Of a DNA stretch of 64,000 nucleotides, positions 12,111 to 24,731 are shown one piece after another (position 1 is the first letter of the stretch; each line of letters starts with the position of its first letter). The DNA is from Durusdinium trenchii. Lineage: Eukaryota; Sar; Dinophyceae; Suessiales; Symbiodiniaceae. The DNA is taken from the NCBI GenBank assembly GCA_963970005.1, contig CAXAMN010029027.1:1285371-1349370 (forward strand). The letters are read 5' to 3'. The position numbers were made by a program, and so were the translations under genes. Under the pieces are notes generated by a model that was not told the origin of the DNA, made no database searches, and saw nothing but the letters and a program-made list of their open reading frames with translations.

Positions 12111-15100
12111 AGAATCAGTCTTCACCCCCAATTCCACCACTTTCCCATACAGCACCTTGACTGTCCGAAAAGGTGCCCTTACCCTTAGACCCTGAGTCCT
12201 TGTGTTTAGGAGGGATTTCTTACCAAACCACTGGAGGTTAAACCCTTAGCACAGGACCTATGGACAGCTAGCGGTTCGGTCTCGTACGTGGCAGCTGCGC
12301 CCATCTGTCTCCCTTGGCACTTGCGACGACTAAGATGTCGACGCATGTCGCTGGGGGCGACGTATGCTATGCTATGCGTGAGTTCCGTGGCGTGGAAGAC
12401 ACATCAGACTGTTCACACCAACTGTTTGGCACCCTCCGTAGTCCAGTGAAGTTGCCGGGCAAGGGAGGAGCGATTGAAGTCCAAGTGCTACCACCTGGAG
12501 CCCCAGGCTCGTTTCACGATATCAATGATATACTTTCAAGGCTTTGGTTGATCAGTTGATCAACTGTAACATAATATTATAGGACTGGTTACTGGTTGCT
12601 AGAATCTAGCATGCCAAGTTTGTAGTACCAAACTAGACTCAAAATTTGAGAAGCCACCATGTGATCCAGGCTTTATTCGATAGATTCTATCCGAAGTGTT
12701 TTGTGCGAGCATTTCAGGGCGGCCAGTGTCTCTAGCTTACCTTTGCTCCCGCATAGAAGTGAGAGCCTGGAACTCGTTCATGTGAATTGATCCAAATCTC
12801 CCAAATAGATAGACGTTCGTAAATCCCCACATAGAACATGTATTGGAAACCTTACGCCACGGTCAAGTTACTTTGGGGCCACGGTCTGAACCCCTTTCAA
12901 ACCACTTGACCTCCGGGCCCGCCTGGGCCCCGAAGACCGAGGCGAAACGGGAGACCCAGAGAGACCAAGCTGTCCAGGCCGACCCAGCTGTCTAGCAGCT
13001 GTTCCTGGCCCAGCAGGTTCAAAAGTGTGGTTGGTTGCTTTGTGATTCATGCTGGGCCAGGAACAGCTGGAAATGACTTTGGGCGGCGAGGAAGAGGGGA
13101 GAGTGGAGGAGCAGCGCAAAAGGCCCCCAAACTGCTGGCGCTCCTGCCAACGCCGGTCACAATGAACTTTTGATGGCTGGCTCCAACTAGAATAGATACT
13201 CCCCTGCAGATTAACATGGAACTCCAAAACCACTGGGTTGTATGTAGAGGAAATGGTCGAAATCACCAGTCAATTCTCAGGTTCCATGTGGTCCGTTCGC
13301 GGTCCCGAACGACGTGGGTATGGCAATGGCAGACCGAATCAGACCGAATTCCCTTTTCTGGGTATGGCATGGCAGGGGATTCATCACAGGATTGAGAATT
13401 GTTGCTTTCGGGGTTTTGGGGGGATGAATTCACTAGGAGGCTGTCAATCAATGTGGATGACATCGAACGACAATTACCTTGCTCTAAGCACCATCCAATG
13501 AGCCACTTTCTTCGGAACGGATGGCACCCACGGCACTAGGCTCTCCAAGGCTGTTGGCAGCATTCCAACCCCAAGCCGGGGCCCCAGCATCCGACCACGA
13601 GCCGTGGGTACGCCGAGAGCAGCCGGACCGAGCATGGCTGGACCAGTTTTTCTAGTTGATCAAACTGGTTTGTTTGGCCAGTTTCGGGTTCGGGTTTTCA
13701 TGGCATGGCTTGATGTTCTGAGACTTATTTTGTGTTGCTGGAGAAATTCTGAACACACTTGGAAGAGCTGAAGGTATGCTGAAGTCACAAATCATCACAA
13801 ATCCGATGGGCTCCAACCATGCAGCTGTCACACATGGCCGTCCTGATTCCATCCCTGTCCACAAAAACGCCCGTATGACAGTATGACATGCTACCTTTAA
13901 GAACCCAACACTCTTAACATGAAAGACCACTCCGCAGGACGGCAAGGACGTAGGCCTTCGGCTCCGACCGGTGGGAAAGCAAAGGCCCAACGTCTCCGGC
14001 CAATTCTTCTTTCGTCTCCGGCTCAACCGTTTGGATGTCGGTTTTGTCGTCTGACCATCCGGCCGACAGTTGAGGTATGGACAGTTGAGAGTGCAGGACT
14101 TGGTCGTGACCTTCCTTTCGAGCGCCTGGGACCGACCTTCGTCGCTGCGGACCGACGGAATCCAGCGCAGTGGGGGAAACCCATGGTTAGCACGGCATGT
14201 TTGGGGGTCTTGATGCACCGGGAGATAGCAGTTTAGACACTTGACATGCTATGCCAAACCTGCTATGCCATGCTGAGAAAAAGAACGGTATGGCTATGCC
14301 ATGTTATGCCACTACTTGGGGTGTTTGATGGCAGTTTAGACACTGCACCAGCAAGTCAACCTTTGTCTTAAGATGTCTTAAGCAAGTTTTTCCCGCTGAG
14401 GTGGGAAGACTTGCTCGGTCACTGCAAGGCGCCGTAGTGGTGCAATACAGACAGAGGAAATGCTAAATGGGAGTTAGAGAGGTCCAAGATGGTAGAAGAG
14501 TGGATATGATATATGATATAGTAATATATAATATATAATCCCTTCCACCTATTAAAAAACACGAGGCCCCCCCCCCCCCAATAAGGAAACCTCGATCGCA
14601 TTTTTTCTAATAGGGGGTCCCTGAAATCGGGGGGTCCAAAATAGGGTCACCTGGAAAGAGTTTCAAAACCAACAAATAATCAAGGGAAATTTTATATAAA
14701 ATCATTTATTGAACACGTATCAAACATGCAAAAAACATCCAGATCGAAGGGTCTTCCTTTTCCCCTACAACAACCTTCATTAGAATAGTGATTCTTCAGT
14801 AGACTAACAGCTAAAGCTTTCGAAAGGTGATGTCGCTGTGCCATGCGGTGTTGCATGACCTCGGTGGCAAGTGCATTTGCGTGAGTCCGTGCCATTGGGG
14901 GAAGGAAAGCCTGCTGGTGCAAGCGCGGCGTGTCATGGTGGATAGACAGGGCGGACAGAGGTGGGCAGTTACGGTTGTTTTTGGAACCTAATAAGAAAAA
15001 CCCCTCCAAAATCGGCCATGTTGGTAGTTTAGTAGCGGCTTGAAAGGGCGGTAATTAAAAAACAAATATAAGCCGTATTTAGGGGGATCCGACATGATGT

Positions 15101-17285
15101 GTTTTTTAAATTTGGTGTGCGTTTTTTTTAAGCAGGTGCTCGGGATTATATATACTATATTGTAGACCTGTTACTGTCCAGTAATGCAGTGACCCTTTTT
15201 CCCGGTAAGACAAAGGGACTCGTGCCTGTCGGTCACTTGCTACATGGCTTGGACTCATGCAGTGCAGGCCAGATGGAAGTGTGGACGTTGCAGGATGGGT
15301 CTCCAGGCCACCGAACTGCAGGACTCCGGAGGAGCCCATGGAAATTGATGCAAATAGTAAAGACACATTAAAACACATTATGATGCTATAGTCGGCTAGA
15401 GTGTGCTATAGATTCATATAGGCTCCTTGCTCCAAAAGGTTCTTTGTTTCTCAAGACCTGCTCATGTTGTAGAGTCTACGGTAGAGTCTGTAGGGTCATG
15501 TCTAGTTTGACACCAGTTTTGACGAGGCCCGAAGGGCCAAAACCGCAGAGGCCAGGTGAGTTGGGTTTCGTCCACGGGACCGAGTTCGGGTGAAAAACGT
15601 TGCCAGCTCCTTGTGCAGTCCTTGTGGAGACGTCTTAAGTCAACGTGTTGTTTTCTTCTTTGCGTGTGTGTGTGCGTGGCACTTGTTTCGCCACAACTGC
15701 AGTTATAGGCTATAGGCATTTTTTGGGGGGGAGACCCGTTGCTGGTGTTTTGGGTCCATCATCATGTACATGAGAGATGCAAGATCTAAGTCCCAATCAG
15801 CCTTGTAGTGCCATAAATCTTGACTCTAAGATGATAGAAAACAAAGATCATGAAAGAAGTTGGTTCGTTTATTTTTTTGGTTAATTGAATTGGTCTTGGA
15901 TTCCAAGGATCACCTGGACCAGTCCAAGCCTCAAGGGTGGCCGGGTCAATTCGCAGGCTGATGCGAACTGGACCTGCGAGACAGTTCCGAACGTTTCGAC
16001 TGAGGCGGCACTCGAAGCTGTTCTTGGCAGCGTCACTGGGATTGCGGGCGGCCACCGAATTCACAAATCTTCCGCGAAATGACACAGGAATATGCGCAAG
16101 ATTTTTACATTTTGAGAGTGAGATTATCTCAACACAAGCTTCTTGGAGGCACCCCAACATACTAACTGTGCGGCTTTTCGTGAATGTGTAACTATGTACA
16201 TTAGTGTGACAGGTTCTGGATTCAATCAAGCTATAGGTACTTATTCCACTGAGGCACCCCATCCTTGGGTTTGGTTCGGAGCTGGCGCTATGCTTTGTTG
16301 CTCCCAAACTCAGGCCAAAGGTTGCGACTCCGGCACCAGCAACAGTGACCGCACGCTGCACAAAAGTGCAGCACGATGAAGATAGCACAGTGTGGGCCCA
16401 GCGCCAAGCAGCAAGGGGCCTACCTGAAGATCCAAAACAGCGCGGATGGTTGTTTGTGTACCTCGGTCCTCTGGGGTCAGGAAGTCATGTTTGCTGGTGT
16501 AGGGTGGCGGGGTGGTGCTTCTTCGTTGATTTGTGGCCCATGCCCGATGCGTCTTGCTTGAAGGCAATGCTTAAGTTCTGGGATGGGAGGTCGGCATCAA
16601 CGGTTGAGGCTTTGAGCATCAACCGTTCACAAGCTACCAGAGAGGTTTCGGAACCTTTTTGACTAGCACGAACGGAGCAGGCCAATGGTCGATGCTAGGA
16701 TTTTTTTCTTCGGCCACATTCGAAGCATCAATGGTTTGTTATCAAGTTTTACCTGAACGGCTGTAGTTATGGAGTGTATAGCTCCAGCATGGCGAACGCA
16801 GAAGAGGCGCGGGCGGTCAGTGCTACATTCAGCTCGCTTTAGCAGAGCCAATAGCCTGAAGCATGTCATACATGGTCATTCCATGTTTGTGTTACTCGCG
16901 TCGCTCGTGTTACTATACTTGTTGGACCGTTCGTTTGTAGCCAATTCGTTTGATGATGGTTTTGAGTCAGCAAGGCCTCCTCGTGGCCAAGCTTTCAAGC
17001 CGTTTGAGCTGCGTACAGCGCCTATCAAGTCCACCACAGAACAGAGAATCAGAGTCAGAGTCAGCCCCATTCATTAAGCCAAACACACGCTCAGTGTTGT
17101 CTTGCAGCACCAGCTACTTATATAAGTAACGTACCTTTGACCCTTTCCAATATGCCTGGCGTACGCATGTATATGCCTTGTTTGGCCACATTTGCACAAT
17201 GAGATAGAGCACCTGAAAGACAGAGGTTTTTAGAGGTCTCTGAGGTCTCATTGTCCAACGGAATGTCCTCTGAGACATTCCCACC
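12111..17285. other. Long stretch without a recognised gene
   Basis: Open frames of 188 and 200 codons on the minus strand (13652-14218 and 15786-16388) match no protein I know. One foldback element is at 13210-13290. A run of ten C residues and several AT-rich patches lie around 14500-15150. Confidence 0.4.
13210..13290. repeat. Foldback element, family member 2
   Basis: The left end is ATTAACATGGAACTCC and the right end CTCAGGTTCCATGTG, again inverted copies. The centre (CCACTGGGTTGTATGTAGAG) is the reverse complement of the centre of the element at 6921-6984. The two copies therefore differ by inversion of the middle relative to the flanks. Confidence 0.6.
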
Positions 17286-18827
17286 ATGGCCCGCTCCCGG
17301 AGCCCTTCACGCCCTTCAGCACGTTCGGCGCAGCCCTCGGTGGCCTTCGTCACCTTGGCCTCGGCGGAGTATGGACCGGGCGCGTTGGTGTTGACCGCAG
17401 GTCTTCGGCGTCGCTTGCCGCTGGATGTGGAGGTTATTGCCTTTAGCGAGGCCGAGCTCTCGCTGGTGCCAGGGGTGACCTTGAGAGCCTTATCGGAACT
17501 GCCAGATGTACCTGTACCTGCTGGCGTGGGGGAGCCTTTGATGGCGAATTTCAGCTTTTGCTGGAGGAAGCTTGGCCTGTGGGCACTGACGGAATATGAC
17601 ATCATTGTCTACATGGATTCGGACATTTTGATTTTGAATGAGGTAGAGTCTTTGCTTGAGTTTGTTCCTTCACGAGGGATGTTGGCCGCAGTGCCTGCTT
17701 GCGAATGTTGGAGAAGTGAATCATGCAATTACACAGCCCAAGAAGCTGGTGGCGGTGACTTCTACTTCAATGCTGGGGTGCTCGTTTTTCGCCCTAGTGC
17801 ATCGATTTTCTCGGAGATGATAGCTTGGCTCAAGGATCACCACCAACATGGAGCTGTGTCTGAGGTCTTGCCGCCCATGCCCTTTGCTGAGCAGGATTTT
17901 TTGAATCAATTTTTCCGGAAGAAGGTGCGCAGGTTGCCACCAATCTTCAATTCGCTACAGCATGCCATGCGCAACCCAAAGCATCAAGCTGACCTGAATA
18001 CAAGTACTTGTGTCGCTTTGCATTATGTCATGGGAAAGCCTTGGGCTCCGAAAACGTTGCTTGAAGAAGACTTCGCTGACTTCCACGCTCTTTGGCACGA
18101 AGCACGTCAGGAATTTGCTGCACGTGCTTGTGCGCGACCAGCTTGGCCACTCCGGCAGGTTCATGAAGAACTTCCACTCTTCTTGGTGCGAGACTACATC
18201 AGCCGAGAGGTGGAAGGATCGTTGGTGTCTCTGATCTATGGGGACTTCCTCAAAGATCGCTGGATCCAGCTGAGGAATCGTGCTCTGCTGTGCTTAGGAG
18301 GTGTTCCCCATCCGGAGGGTGCCATTTGTGAGGACTTGCCCGTGGAAATCGCCGAGCTTGGACGTGGGCTAGTTGATGCTGGTGGGATGTCTAGCGTTCC
18401 AGACCAGTGCCTAATCAATCAATACCTTCCTGGACAGGGCATTGACGCTCACAGTGATGGCCCGAGATTCGAATCAGAAGTGGCCATTCTCACTTTGGAA
18501 GGCCCTGCCCTCATGTATTTCGGCCTAGTGGAAAAGAAGATCTATCCATCTCTCCCCCCACGCTTGGAGCTGCTCTTGGAACCCCGTTCCTTGCTGGTCC
18601 TCAAGCGTGAAGCTTATGAGCTCTATGTCCACCGGATCGATCATGTCACGGTGGATGTGACTCAAACGGGCCACTCGTTTCGGGTTACGAAAGGCTTTTG
18701 GTCTTGTCTTTTCGCACGCGAGCCTGGCAGCTGCGCCTTCGTGGGCGGGGCGTTCGCCTGCCTTGGCTCCTTCGCGGGCGGCTTGGCGTTTTCGGTCTGT
18801 TTCGTCGAAAGAACATTCTTCGTCTAA
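17286..18827 (+). CDS. GT8-like glycosyltransferase fused to AlkB/ALKBH6-like dioxygenase
   Basis: A 513-codon frame begins at an ATG in a strong context (CCACCATGG). Residues 1-15 are basic and serine-rich. Residues about 17-275 resemble family GT8 (glycogenin/galactinol-synthase type): DSD at 111-113 would bind Mn and the nucleotide sugar, FNAGVLVFRP is at 161-170, AEQDFLNQFF at 201-210, and HYVMGKPW at 246-253 fits the distal histidine motif. Residues about 295-470 resemble the 2-oxoglutarate/Fe(II) oxygenase ALKBH6: NQYLPGQGI at 378-386, HSD at 389-391 as the iron HxD, H449 as the third ligand, and R466 as the 2-oxoglutarate arginine. The end departs from the family after about residue 470; the gene may be spliced there (possible GC donor after GAAAG near 18690). 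No signal peptide or membrane segment is obvious in the conserved parts. The substrate is unknown. Both domains are inferred from motifs. Confidence 0.85.
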   Translation: MARSRSPSRPSARSAQPSVAFVTLASAEYGPGALVLTAGLRRRLPLDVEVIAFSEAELSLVPGVTLRALSELPDVPVPAGVGEPLMANFSFCWRKLGLWALTEYDIIVYMDSDILILNEVESLLEFVPSRGMLAAVPACECWRSESCNYTAQEAGGGDFYFNAGVLVFRPSASIFSEMIAWLKDHHQHGAVSEVLPPMPFAEQDFLNQFFRKKVRRLPPIFNSLQHAMRNPKHQADLNTSTCVALHYVMGKPWAPKTLLEEDFADFHALWHEARQEFAARACARPAWPLRQVHEELPLFLVRDYISREVEGSLVSLIYGDFLKDRWIQLRNRALLCLGGVPHPEGAICEDLPVEIAELGRGLVDAGGMSSVPDQCLINQYLPGQGIDAHSDGPRFESEVAILTLEGPALMYFGLVEKKIYPSLPPRLELLLEPRSLLVLKREAYELYVHRIDHVTVDVTQTGHSFRVTKGFWSCLFAREPGSCAFVGGAFACLGSFAGGLAFSVCFVERTFFV

Positions 18828-19344
18828 TCATGTCTAATCCACGGACAGTGAGGTGGTGACGGTAGTGAGGTGAAAGACACCAGGATCAGACCCTCTCCCT
18901 GGTCCACCTGGCGGTCTGAAGGCATGTGGTCGAACTGGGCGATGCCATAATTGTTTACACCATCCTTCGTTCATGGCAGATCTTCCATTTGCCGGGAGCT
19001 ACGCCAACAATAAGTGAACCAACTACATGGGATGATTTCCCGGGGAGTGTACTTGGGATGATTGAACCGACTGACTCCTCTTCGTTCTTTTCGTTGACCT
19101 TCGCCAGGTGAAAAAATCCCCCGCGCTCCTCGTCGCACCTCTTTGACCCTGCGGCGCTTAAAGCACGTCCAGCTGAGGAGTGAGGAGGTGAAGGACGAAG
19201 TAGCACGTAGCGCCAAGATGGAACAATGGAGATGGTGGAACTCACAGATTAGTGAGATTGACTAGTCCCAAAAAGGAGCGCTTGGGACGACTGGCTCAGT
19301 CAACGTGGTTCTTGAGCTCGATGGTTCAGGTCCCAGCTAGATGC

Positions 19345-19450
19345 TCTACTAGTAACACAGGGCAATGCTACTAGGAGCAAGGATGCTACTAGTAGCTCCT
19401 GGCCTTACTACTAGGAACAAGAAGCTACTAGGGCATCCGTTGCTAGAGCA
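19345..19450. repeat. Dispersed minisatellite copy
   Basis: Units such as GCTACTAGGAGCAAGGAT and TACTACTAGGAACAAGAAG alternate with CTACTAGTAGCTCCTGGCC. This resembles the array at 12001-12110 more than the one at 4957. Confidence 0.75.
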
Positions 19451-20293
19451 CTAAGTTTGTCGCAATTTTGGAGTCATGCATAGTCATTCCATCGTGCCAG
19501 GTGCTCTCGACCCTCTGGCTTTCAAGCCGTGGCAAGGGTAGCACGAGCGGGGGAGCACAGAGACAAGCTGCATTAAACCTGGCCGCCACTATGGAAGCCG
19601 GTTGAATTGAGGGCAAGTTGATGCCCTGTGCTGATGAGCAGTTCGAGCTTCATTGCAACTTGGTTGTTTATTCACTCAACTTCATGTGGAGAATATTAGG
19701 TTGGAGGCGGCCATTGTCCATCGCTATAGGGTTGGAGTCCATCTCTCCAAATAGTTTTCCTTGAGTCCAAGGTGGCTGCTGCGGCCGCCCAAGGCTGCCG
19801 TTTTGCGGACGCTGTCGGGGATATTCCGTCGACTTGGCCGACTGGTTCGTCCCAGCGCAGTTCCAAAGTTGGCACATCAAGACACCAGACATTTTGAACT
19901 AATTGAACCTTGGAATCTCGTGTGGTGGTCATATTTAAAAGGTGGGTTCCCATGTGGCTCAAGTCGCACATGAGAGCAGCTTGGACCTACAAGCTTCATG
20001 CTGGAAAGCATGGTCACCGCCACGCCGCGCCAGGGATTCCAGTTTCCTGCCAGGCGCCTGACGGTACATCCTGCCAGTGCCCACTTGTCCAAATGTCTTG
20101 AGTTTGCTGGGTTCATTGCCATAGCCTGTCATGATCAGATCATTGGTTTGAAGCCTGGCTATTTGGAACGCGTGGATGATCCATCTTTTCCATGTGAAAA
20201 AACGCCTGAACACGCGGGGGCCTGCAGCAGCTGCCAACGGCACAGATGTGAAAAGATGTGAGCTCACACTTATGACACTGAGTGTGTATTAAA

Positions 20294-20373
20294 AATAGGG
20301 AGACTACCCAGATCGACCCTCTGGAAGAAGGGAAATAGATCAGTACTACCCATTAATTAGGGACCTCCCTATT
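20294..20373. repeat. Small foldback (AATAGGGAG ends)
   Basis: AATAGGGAG at the left end is matched by CTCCCTATT at the right end, with inner TACCCA and GATC motifs also near-symmetrical. The span is 80 bp. It could be a short MITE-like element or chance. Confidence 0.4.
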
Positions 20374-21211
20374 CAAATACATACCCATAGCTTTGATATC
20401 CCAAATATGTGCCTCTTGACTGGCACCAGGCGCGAACTCATGCTGGTTCTGGCCTTGACCCTGGGAAAGGTGCCGGTAGTCGCAAGGACAAATGCAAAAG
20501 ACCGAAATGGAATCGAAACCTATCCTTCATTGAATGGAATCGAAGGAATCCTCATGACCACCCCAGTTTAGTCACTGAAGCTGTCCACTCGGCTCAGGCT
20601 CTCCAAGTCTGTCGGAAGTGGGGTCTGTCACAAAGTCAGGCTCCCAGATTCCGTTCCCAAAGCGGACAGTACCACAGTCACCGCTTTGAGCGCACAGGTT
20701 GCCACCTTTTCATGTTCTGTTGGTTTTGCAGTGGAGGTCCAAGGTCTTCAATTCAGGAGGCTCTTGTAAATCGAGAAGGTCAAGCTATAATAGTCGTTTA
20801 TTTGTTGGGGAAAGGTCACCTTTAAGCAGTGTTGCAACATTTGACATAGCAAAGCTGTTCGATTGACATAGCAAAGCTGCAGCGGCACCGTTCTTTCCGG
20901 TCTGTTTTTTTGAGGGGGGACTTCACTCCGGTCAGTGAGAAGTTGAAGGCAAGGAGATATGTCGGACGCACAGAAGACACGGAAGACATCGACAAGAAAA
21001 GCAGAGCCATACACCATCCACACACCTGGTTGTCATATATATAATATAGATAGATATACTGTAATATGATAGTTGTCATATGAGACACTGCAAGGTTTTG
21101 AGGACAAATCTCGTCAGACTGCGACAACAAGATGCATGCTGTTGCAACCGCATGCGGAACCCAAGGCTCCTTGACAGCCCAGGTGGTTCGGCATGGATCT
21201 CGAGACTCTTA

Positions 21212-21290
21212 ACTAGTTGGAGGCCATTGCTACTAGGTTGGAGGCCATGCTGCTATTAGGTTGGACCTGGAGGCCATTGCTACTAATTGC
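21212..21290. repeat. GTTGGAGGCCATTGCTACTA repeat
   Basis: Three tandem-like copies of a unit containing TTGGAGGCCATTGCTACTA. The unit also precedes the minisatellite at 45470-45597, linking it to the CTACTAG family. Confidence 0.7.
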
Positions 21291-24171
21291 GCTAGTCGAG
21301 ACCTTTAACCAAAGTCTACAAATTGAGAGCTTCCAGGATCAAGCAGCGGGCTTGAGGCTGTTGCCACCAATCCAATCGGTTTGAGTTGCCTCCTCAAACA
21401 CAATTAATTGTAGAACACCTCATGAGCCAGATTTGTAAACAGAGACATAATTAGAGCCCAGCACAGGCTCAAACATGGGTACCCGGGCGATTCACGAGGG
21501 GACACTCAAAAAGATTACTGGCGTTTATAGTCGTCCTTTATTCCTCGCTTTTTGCAGTGGTTCTGTTATTTGTTTGCAAGGTGAAACACTTGTAGTGACT
21601 TTGCTTCTTTTCTCCACGTTGACCCTTCAAAGTCCCCTGCTGCCATGTGCACCTGGAATCTATGGGGCGTGGAGGCTTAGCAGACTCAGCTAGGCTGCTG
21701 AAGCAGGTTTGGGGCAGACAGAGCCGCACACGGTTGGTGTGGCTTGGTTGATTGCTTAGGTGTTTCGTCGTTTTGAGTTGTGGGCGGTGTAGGATGGGCC
21801 CCTTCAATTTTTTGGTTTGACCCGTTTTGGAAACCTCCTGAAAGCTCGTTTGCGGTGCCATGTTCTTTGGGCAGAACACCTTTTAAACTGGTAAGAGCTA
21901 GGGCCTAGGGCTGAACGTGGACCGTTGGTTGACGTGCCTGGGACTTTTTGACGTTCCTCTAGTGCCCCCGTGTTCCTGAGCAAGTGGCCCTTTGGTTTTT
22001 ACATTCAGATTCATTTACCCAATCTCAAAACCAATGGCGCAAGGGAGGGAGGGATTTTACAAGATCATTGCCTTTTGAGATGAATCCAGGGATGGTTCTC
22101 TCACACACACATGCTATTAACCAAACGCTGCTAGGGTCTCAGCGATTCGTTGTCCGCCAAAGAACAGTGGCAGAACAGTGAAACATGCTTCGACAGTGAA
22201 ACAGTGAGACAGCAGGCGGACTGAACAGCTCGAACTTGGTGAAAGCCACCTGCCCAACAGAGACTCAATGATTCGATGCTTAAAAACGTGTGAGGCAAGG
22301 CTCAATCATGCTCAAATTCAACTTCTCAGTTCAACCCAGAAGCAGCGACCCCAATCCATCAGCCTTTTTCAGGCTCAATATTAGACTGCCGACCGGCACT
22401 AACTACCCCTTCTCAGTCATTCTTCTCTTGCTGCAGCCGCGCTTTCTGAAAAAAGCAGGGACAGAAGTGAGCTGCCAATTGGTTTTTGAAAGGGGGATTG
22501 ACACATCCTGCAGACCTGCCGCAACAGCTGTTCAGTACTCTTGTTTGTTTTGGTCATCGGCCCACAGTCAGACTGTCAGATGTGAACAATCTGTTTCCTG
22601 TTTACGTACCCCATCAAACCTCTTATAGGTACTCTGACTCTTAGGTTCGCCGCTTGAATTGTTGCCAGGTCAACCATGGACTTGAGTGATGTGACCTTTC
22701 TGCCAAAGGCCCGGCCGGCTAGTCGACCTACCCAGATAGAGATGTTTGGTTCAATAAAGTAAGGAGGCCTTGAATGAATGGAGGCCATGCATGCCATGGA
22801 GGCCTTCCCAGGCCCAAACCCAGCCGCTTCTTTCGCCGCCTCGCTGCCGCAAACCCGTGTTGGTCCCACCGCTTCAGGCGCCTTACGCGGGGAAGTTCGT
22901 ACCATTGATCACGTGCCCACAGGTGTCGGTGTAGAGTAGAGATGAACTCGGAGTGTCCAGATGGACCAGAGGTGTTGAAAGGTGTTGAATAGATGATTAG
23001 CTGGATGTTTTTTGGTTTATCCTTTTAGCCAACTCAATGCCATGACGTCCCAATTGTGGCTTGCTGAGATCTTGTCGAGATTTTTTATTGATTGTTTGCG
23101 GTTCCAGGGTGAACCAGCTTGAATTCGATGAGTTTTTGCCTACAAATTTGGCCAAGATGGAACGGATCAATGTCAGTTGCGAAACTTGCTGAACCTTGAT
23201 GTTTCATCAGGTTGCCCATGAACAAGCCTGTGCTCTTGCCAAAGTGCGGCAGCCAAGCCATTGAAGTTGTAGTTTCCACCTCAACAGCTACCCCTTTCTA
23301 CCTTGAACATCCTTGAACCATCTCAGCACCATCCTCAACTCTGTGCTGCATTGAATCGCCGGAGAGCTTCAGAGCCCATGGCCCAGACGAAGTGCCCTGA
23401 CGGACTAATTGGGCACCCCAGCCCACGGGCAACCAATTGCGCGGACGATGTTGACAGATTGGTGAAGAGACATTAAACTATTGACTATTGACCAACTGGG
23501 GATAGCCACGGTTTCTCCAGGTTTTTGTCCGGCACTGATGACAGGAAGGGTGTGTCTCACATCTGACCGACTGTCATGAAAGCCCGGTTCAGGGTGGGAC
23601 GTGCGATTCCAGCCGCATGTGTTGATCGACCTGCTGTTGGTCACTTGCTGTGTGTAGGTTGGTCCAGAAGATATGGCCTGCGACCTGGGCTGTGGCTTGG
23701 GCGGCTGGTGCATTGAAGCCGCCAAGCAGAGCACCCCAGGGAACTGAGGAAAACTGAGGAAAGTAGCGAAAGCAAGATTGAAATGGTTGTTTGTTTTGTC
23801 AATGAGAAAGGACACATTCATCATCCTTCATCTAAGTTCTGCACCAAAAGCTTCAAGGTTCCAAGATATTTGCTCCTCAAAATGTGTGATTCCTCTTGGT
23901 CCTGCTCTTGGAGCTCCAATTGGAGCACAAAAACGCGAATAAGGTGCGGTGCACATGCACTAGGCTCGTGGAGGGCATGCTGCTTGCCCAAGCATCACTC
24001 ACCTCCATGGCTTCTAGATGCTTCTAGCATGAAGAAGCACCAGGGTGCGTTTGCAGGTCAGGTTCACATGTCTCCACTAATGCTGAGTGCAAAAAAGCTG
24101 GCGTTGAGCATGTGCGGTACAAAGGGGCATTGTGTGATTGAACAATTAGGAGCAATTTACTTTCCCAGACC

Positions 24172-24296
24172 TTAGCAACAAGTGCATCGCTACGAACGTA
24201 ACAAGTGCATGATGAACGTAAGCTAGAGAAGCTACATGAAGCTACGAACGTCGGCTACGTTGCCTTAAAACAAACCTTCCGAACGTAGCGACAGTC
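24172..24296. repeat. Dispersed minisatellite copy (ACGAACGTAA variant)
   Basis: Units of the type GCTACGAACGTAACAAGTGC recur with deletions. They share AACAAGTGC with the 59-bp array and GCTACGAACG with 8880-8897. Confidence 0.65.
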
Positions 24297-24509
24297 GCAT
24301 CGTGCGACTGGCACCGAGGACGCCTTCGGTGCTAACCAACGTGTTTAGATCCCAAGCCTCCTTGGCCCGGGCTTGGCGGCACGAGCAGCGACAGGTCTCG
24401 ATATCAATCTTCATCACCTCAGGCTGGACAAAACGATCGAAAGTAGAGGCGTACCAGCCTGGTGGTTGGAAGCGTTTTGCATCGTTTTTGCTCTTGGATC
24501 TATAGGTGG

Positions 24510-24731
24510 TTGGAAGTGAAGATGGGAAACCTTAACCCTAAGCGAGTTCCAGAAGGTAAGCAAGAGTTCATCACAGTTTGGAGTGCATTGCAACCCAACC
24601 GGGGCACTTTGCTGACCAGTCTTCATGGTGAGCACCGAGTCAAGCAAATGAACATGAAAAGCTGGCCATCCAGGCAGGCAGAAGCGAATGCTGAATTAGC
24701 TGGAGTGGCTTCCATGTTGGAAACTCAGAAC
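24510..24731 (+). CDS. Candidate exon, unrecognised protein
   Basis: One frame stays open and protein-like through KRVPEGKQEFITVWSALQP and later AEANAELAGVASMLETQNF, and ends exactly at a GT donor of consensus form (TTT|GTAAGTAG). A possible acceptor TATAG lies near 24505. No start codon is required if this is internal. No domain is recognised. Confidence 0.3.

Noticed and set aside
13652-14218. 188-codon minus-strand frame
   Set aside because: No recognisable motif, mixed composition, and no better than the frames on the other strand.
15786-16388. 200-codon minus-strand frame
   Set aside because: Some protein-like parts, but no domain, splice logic or start context to support it.
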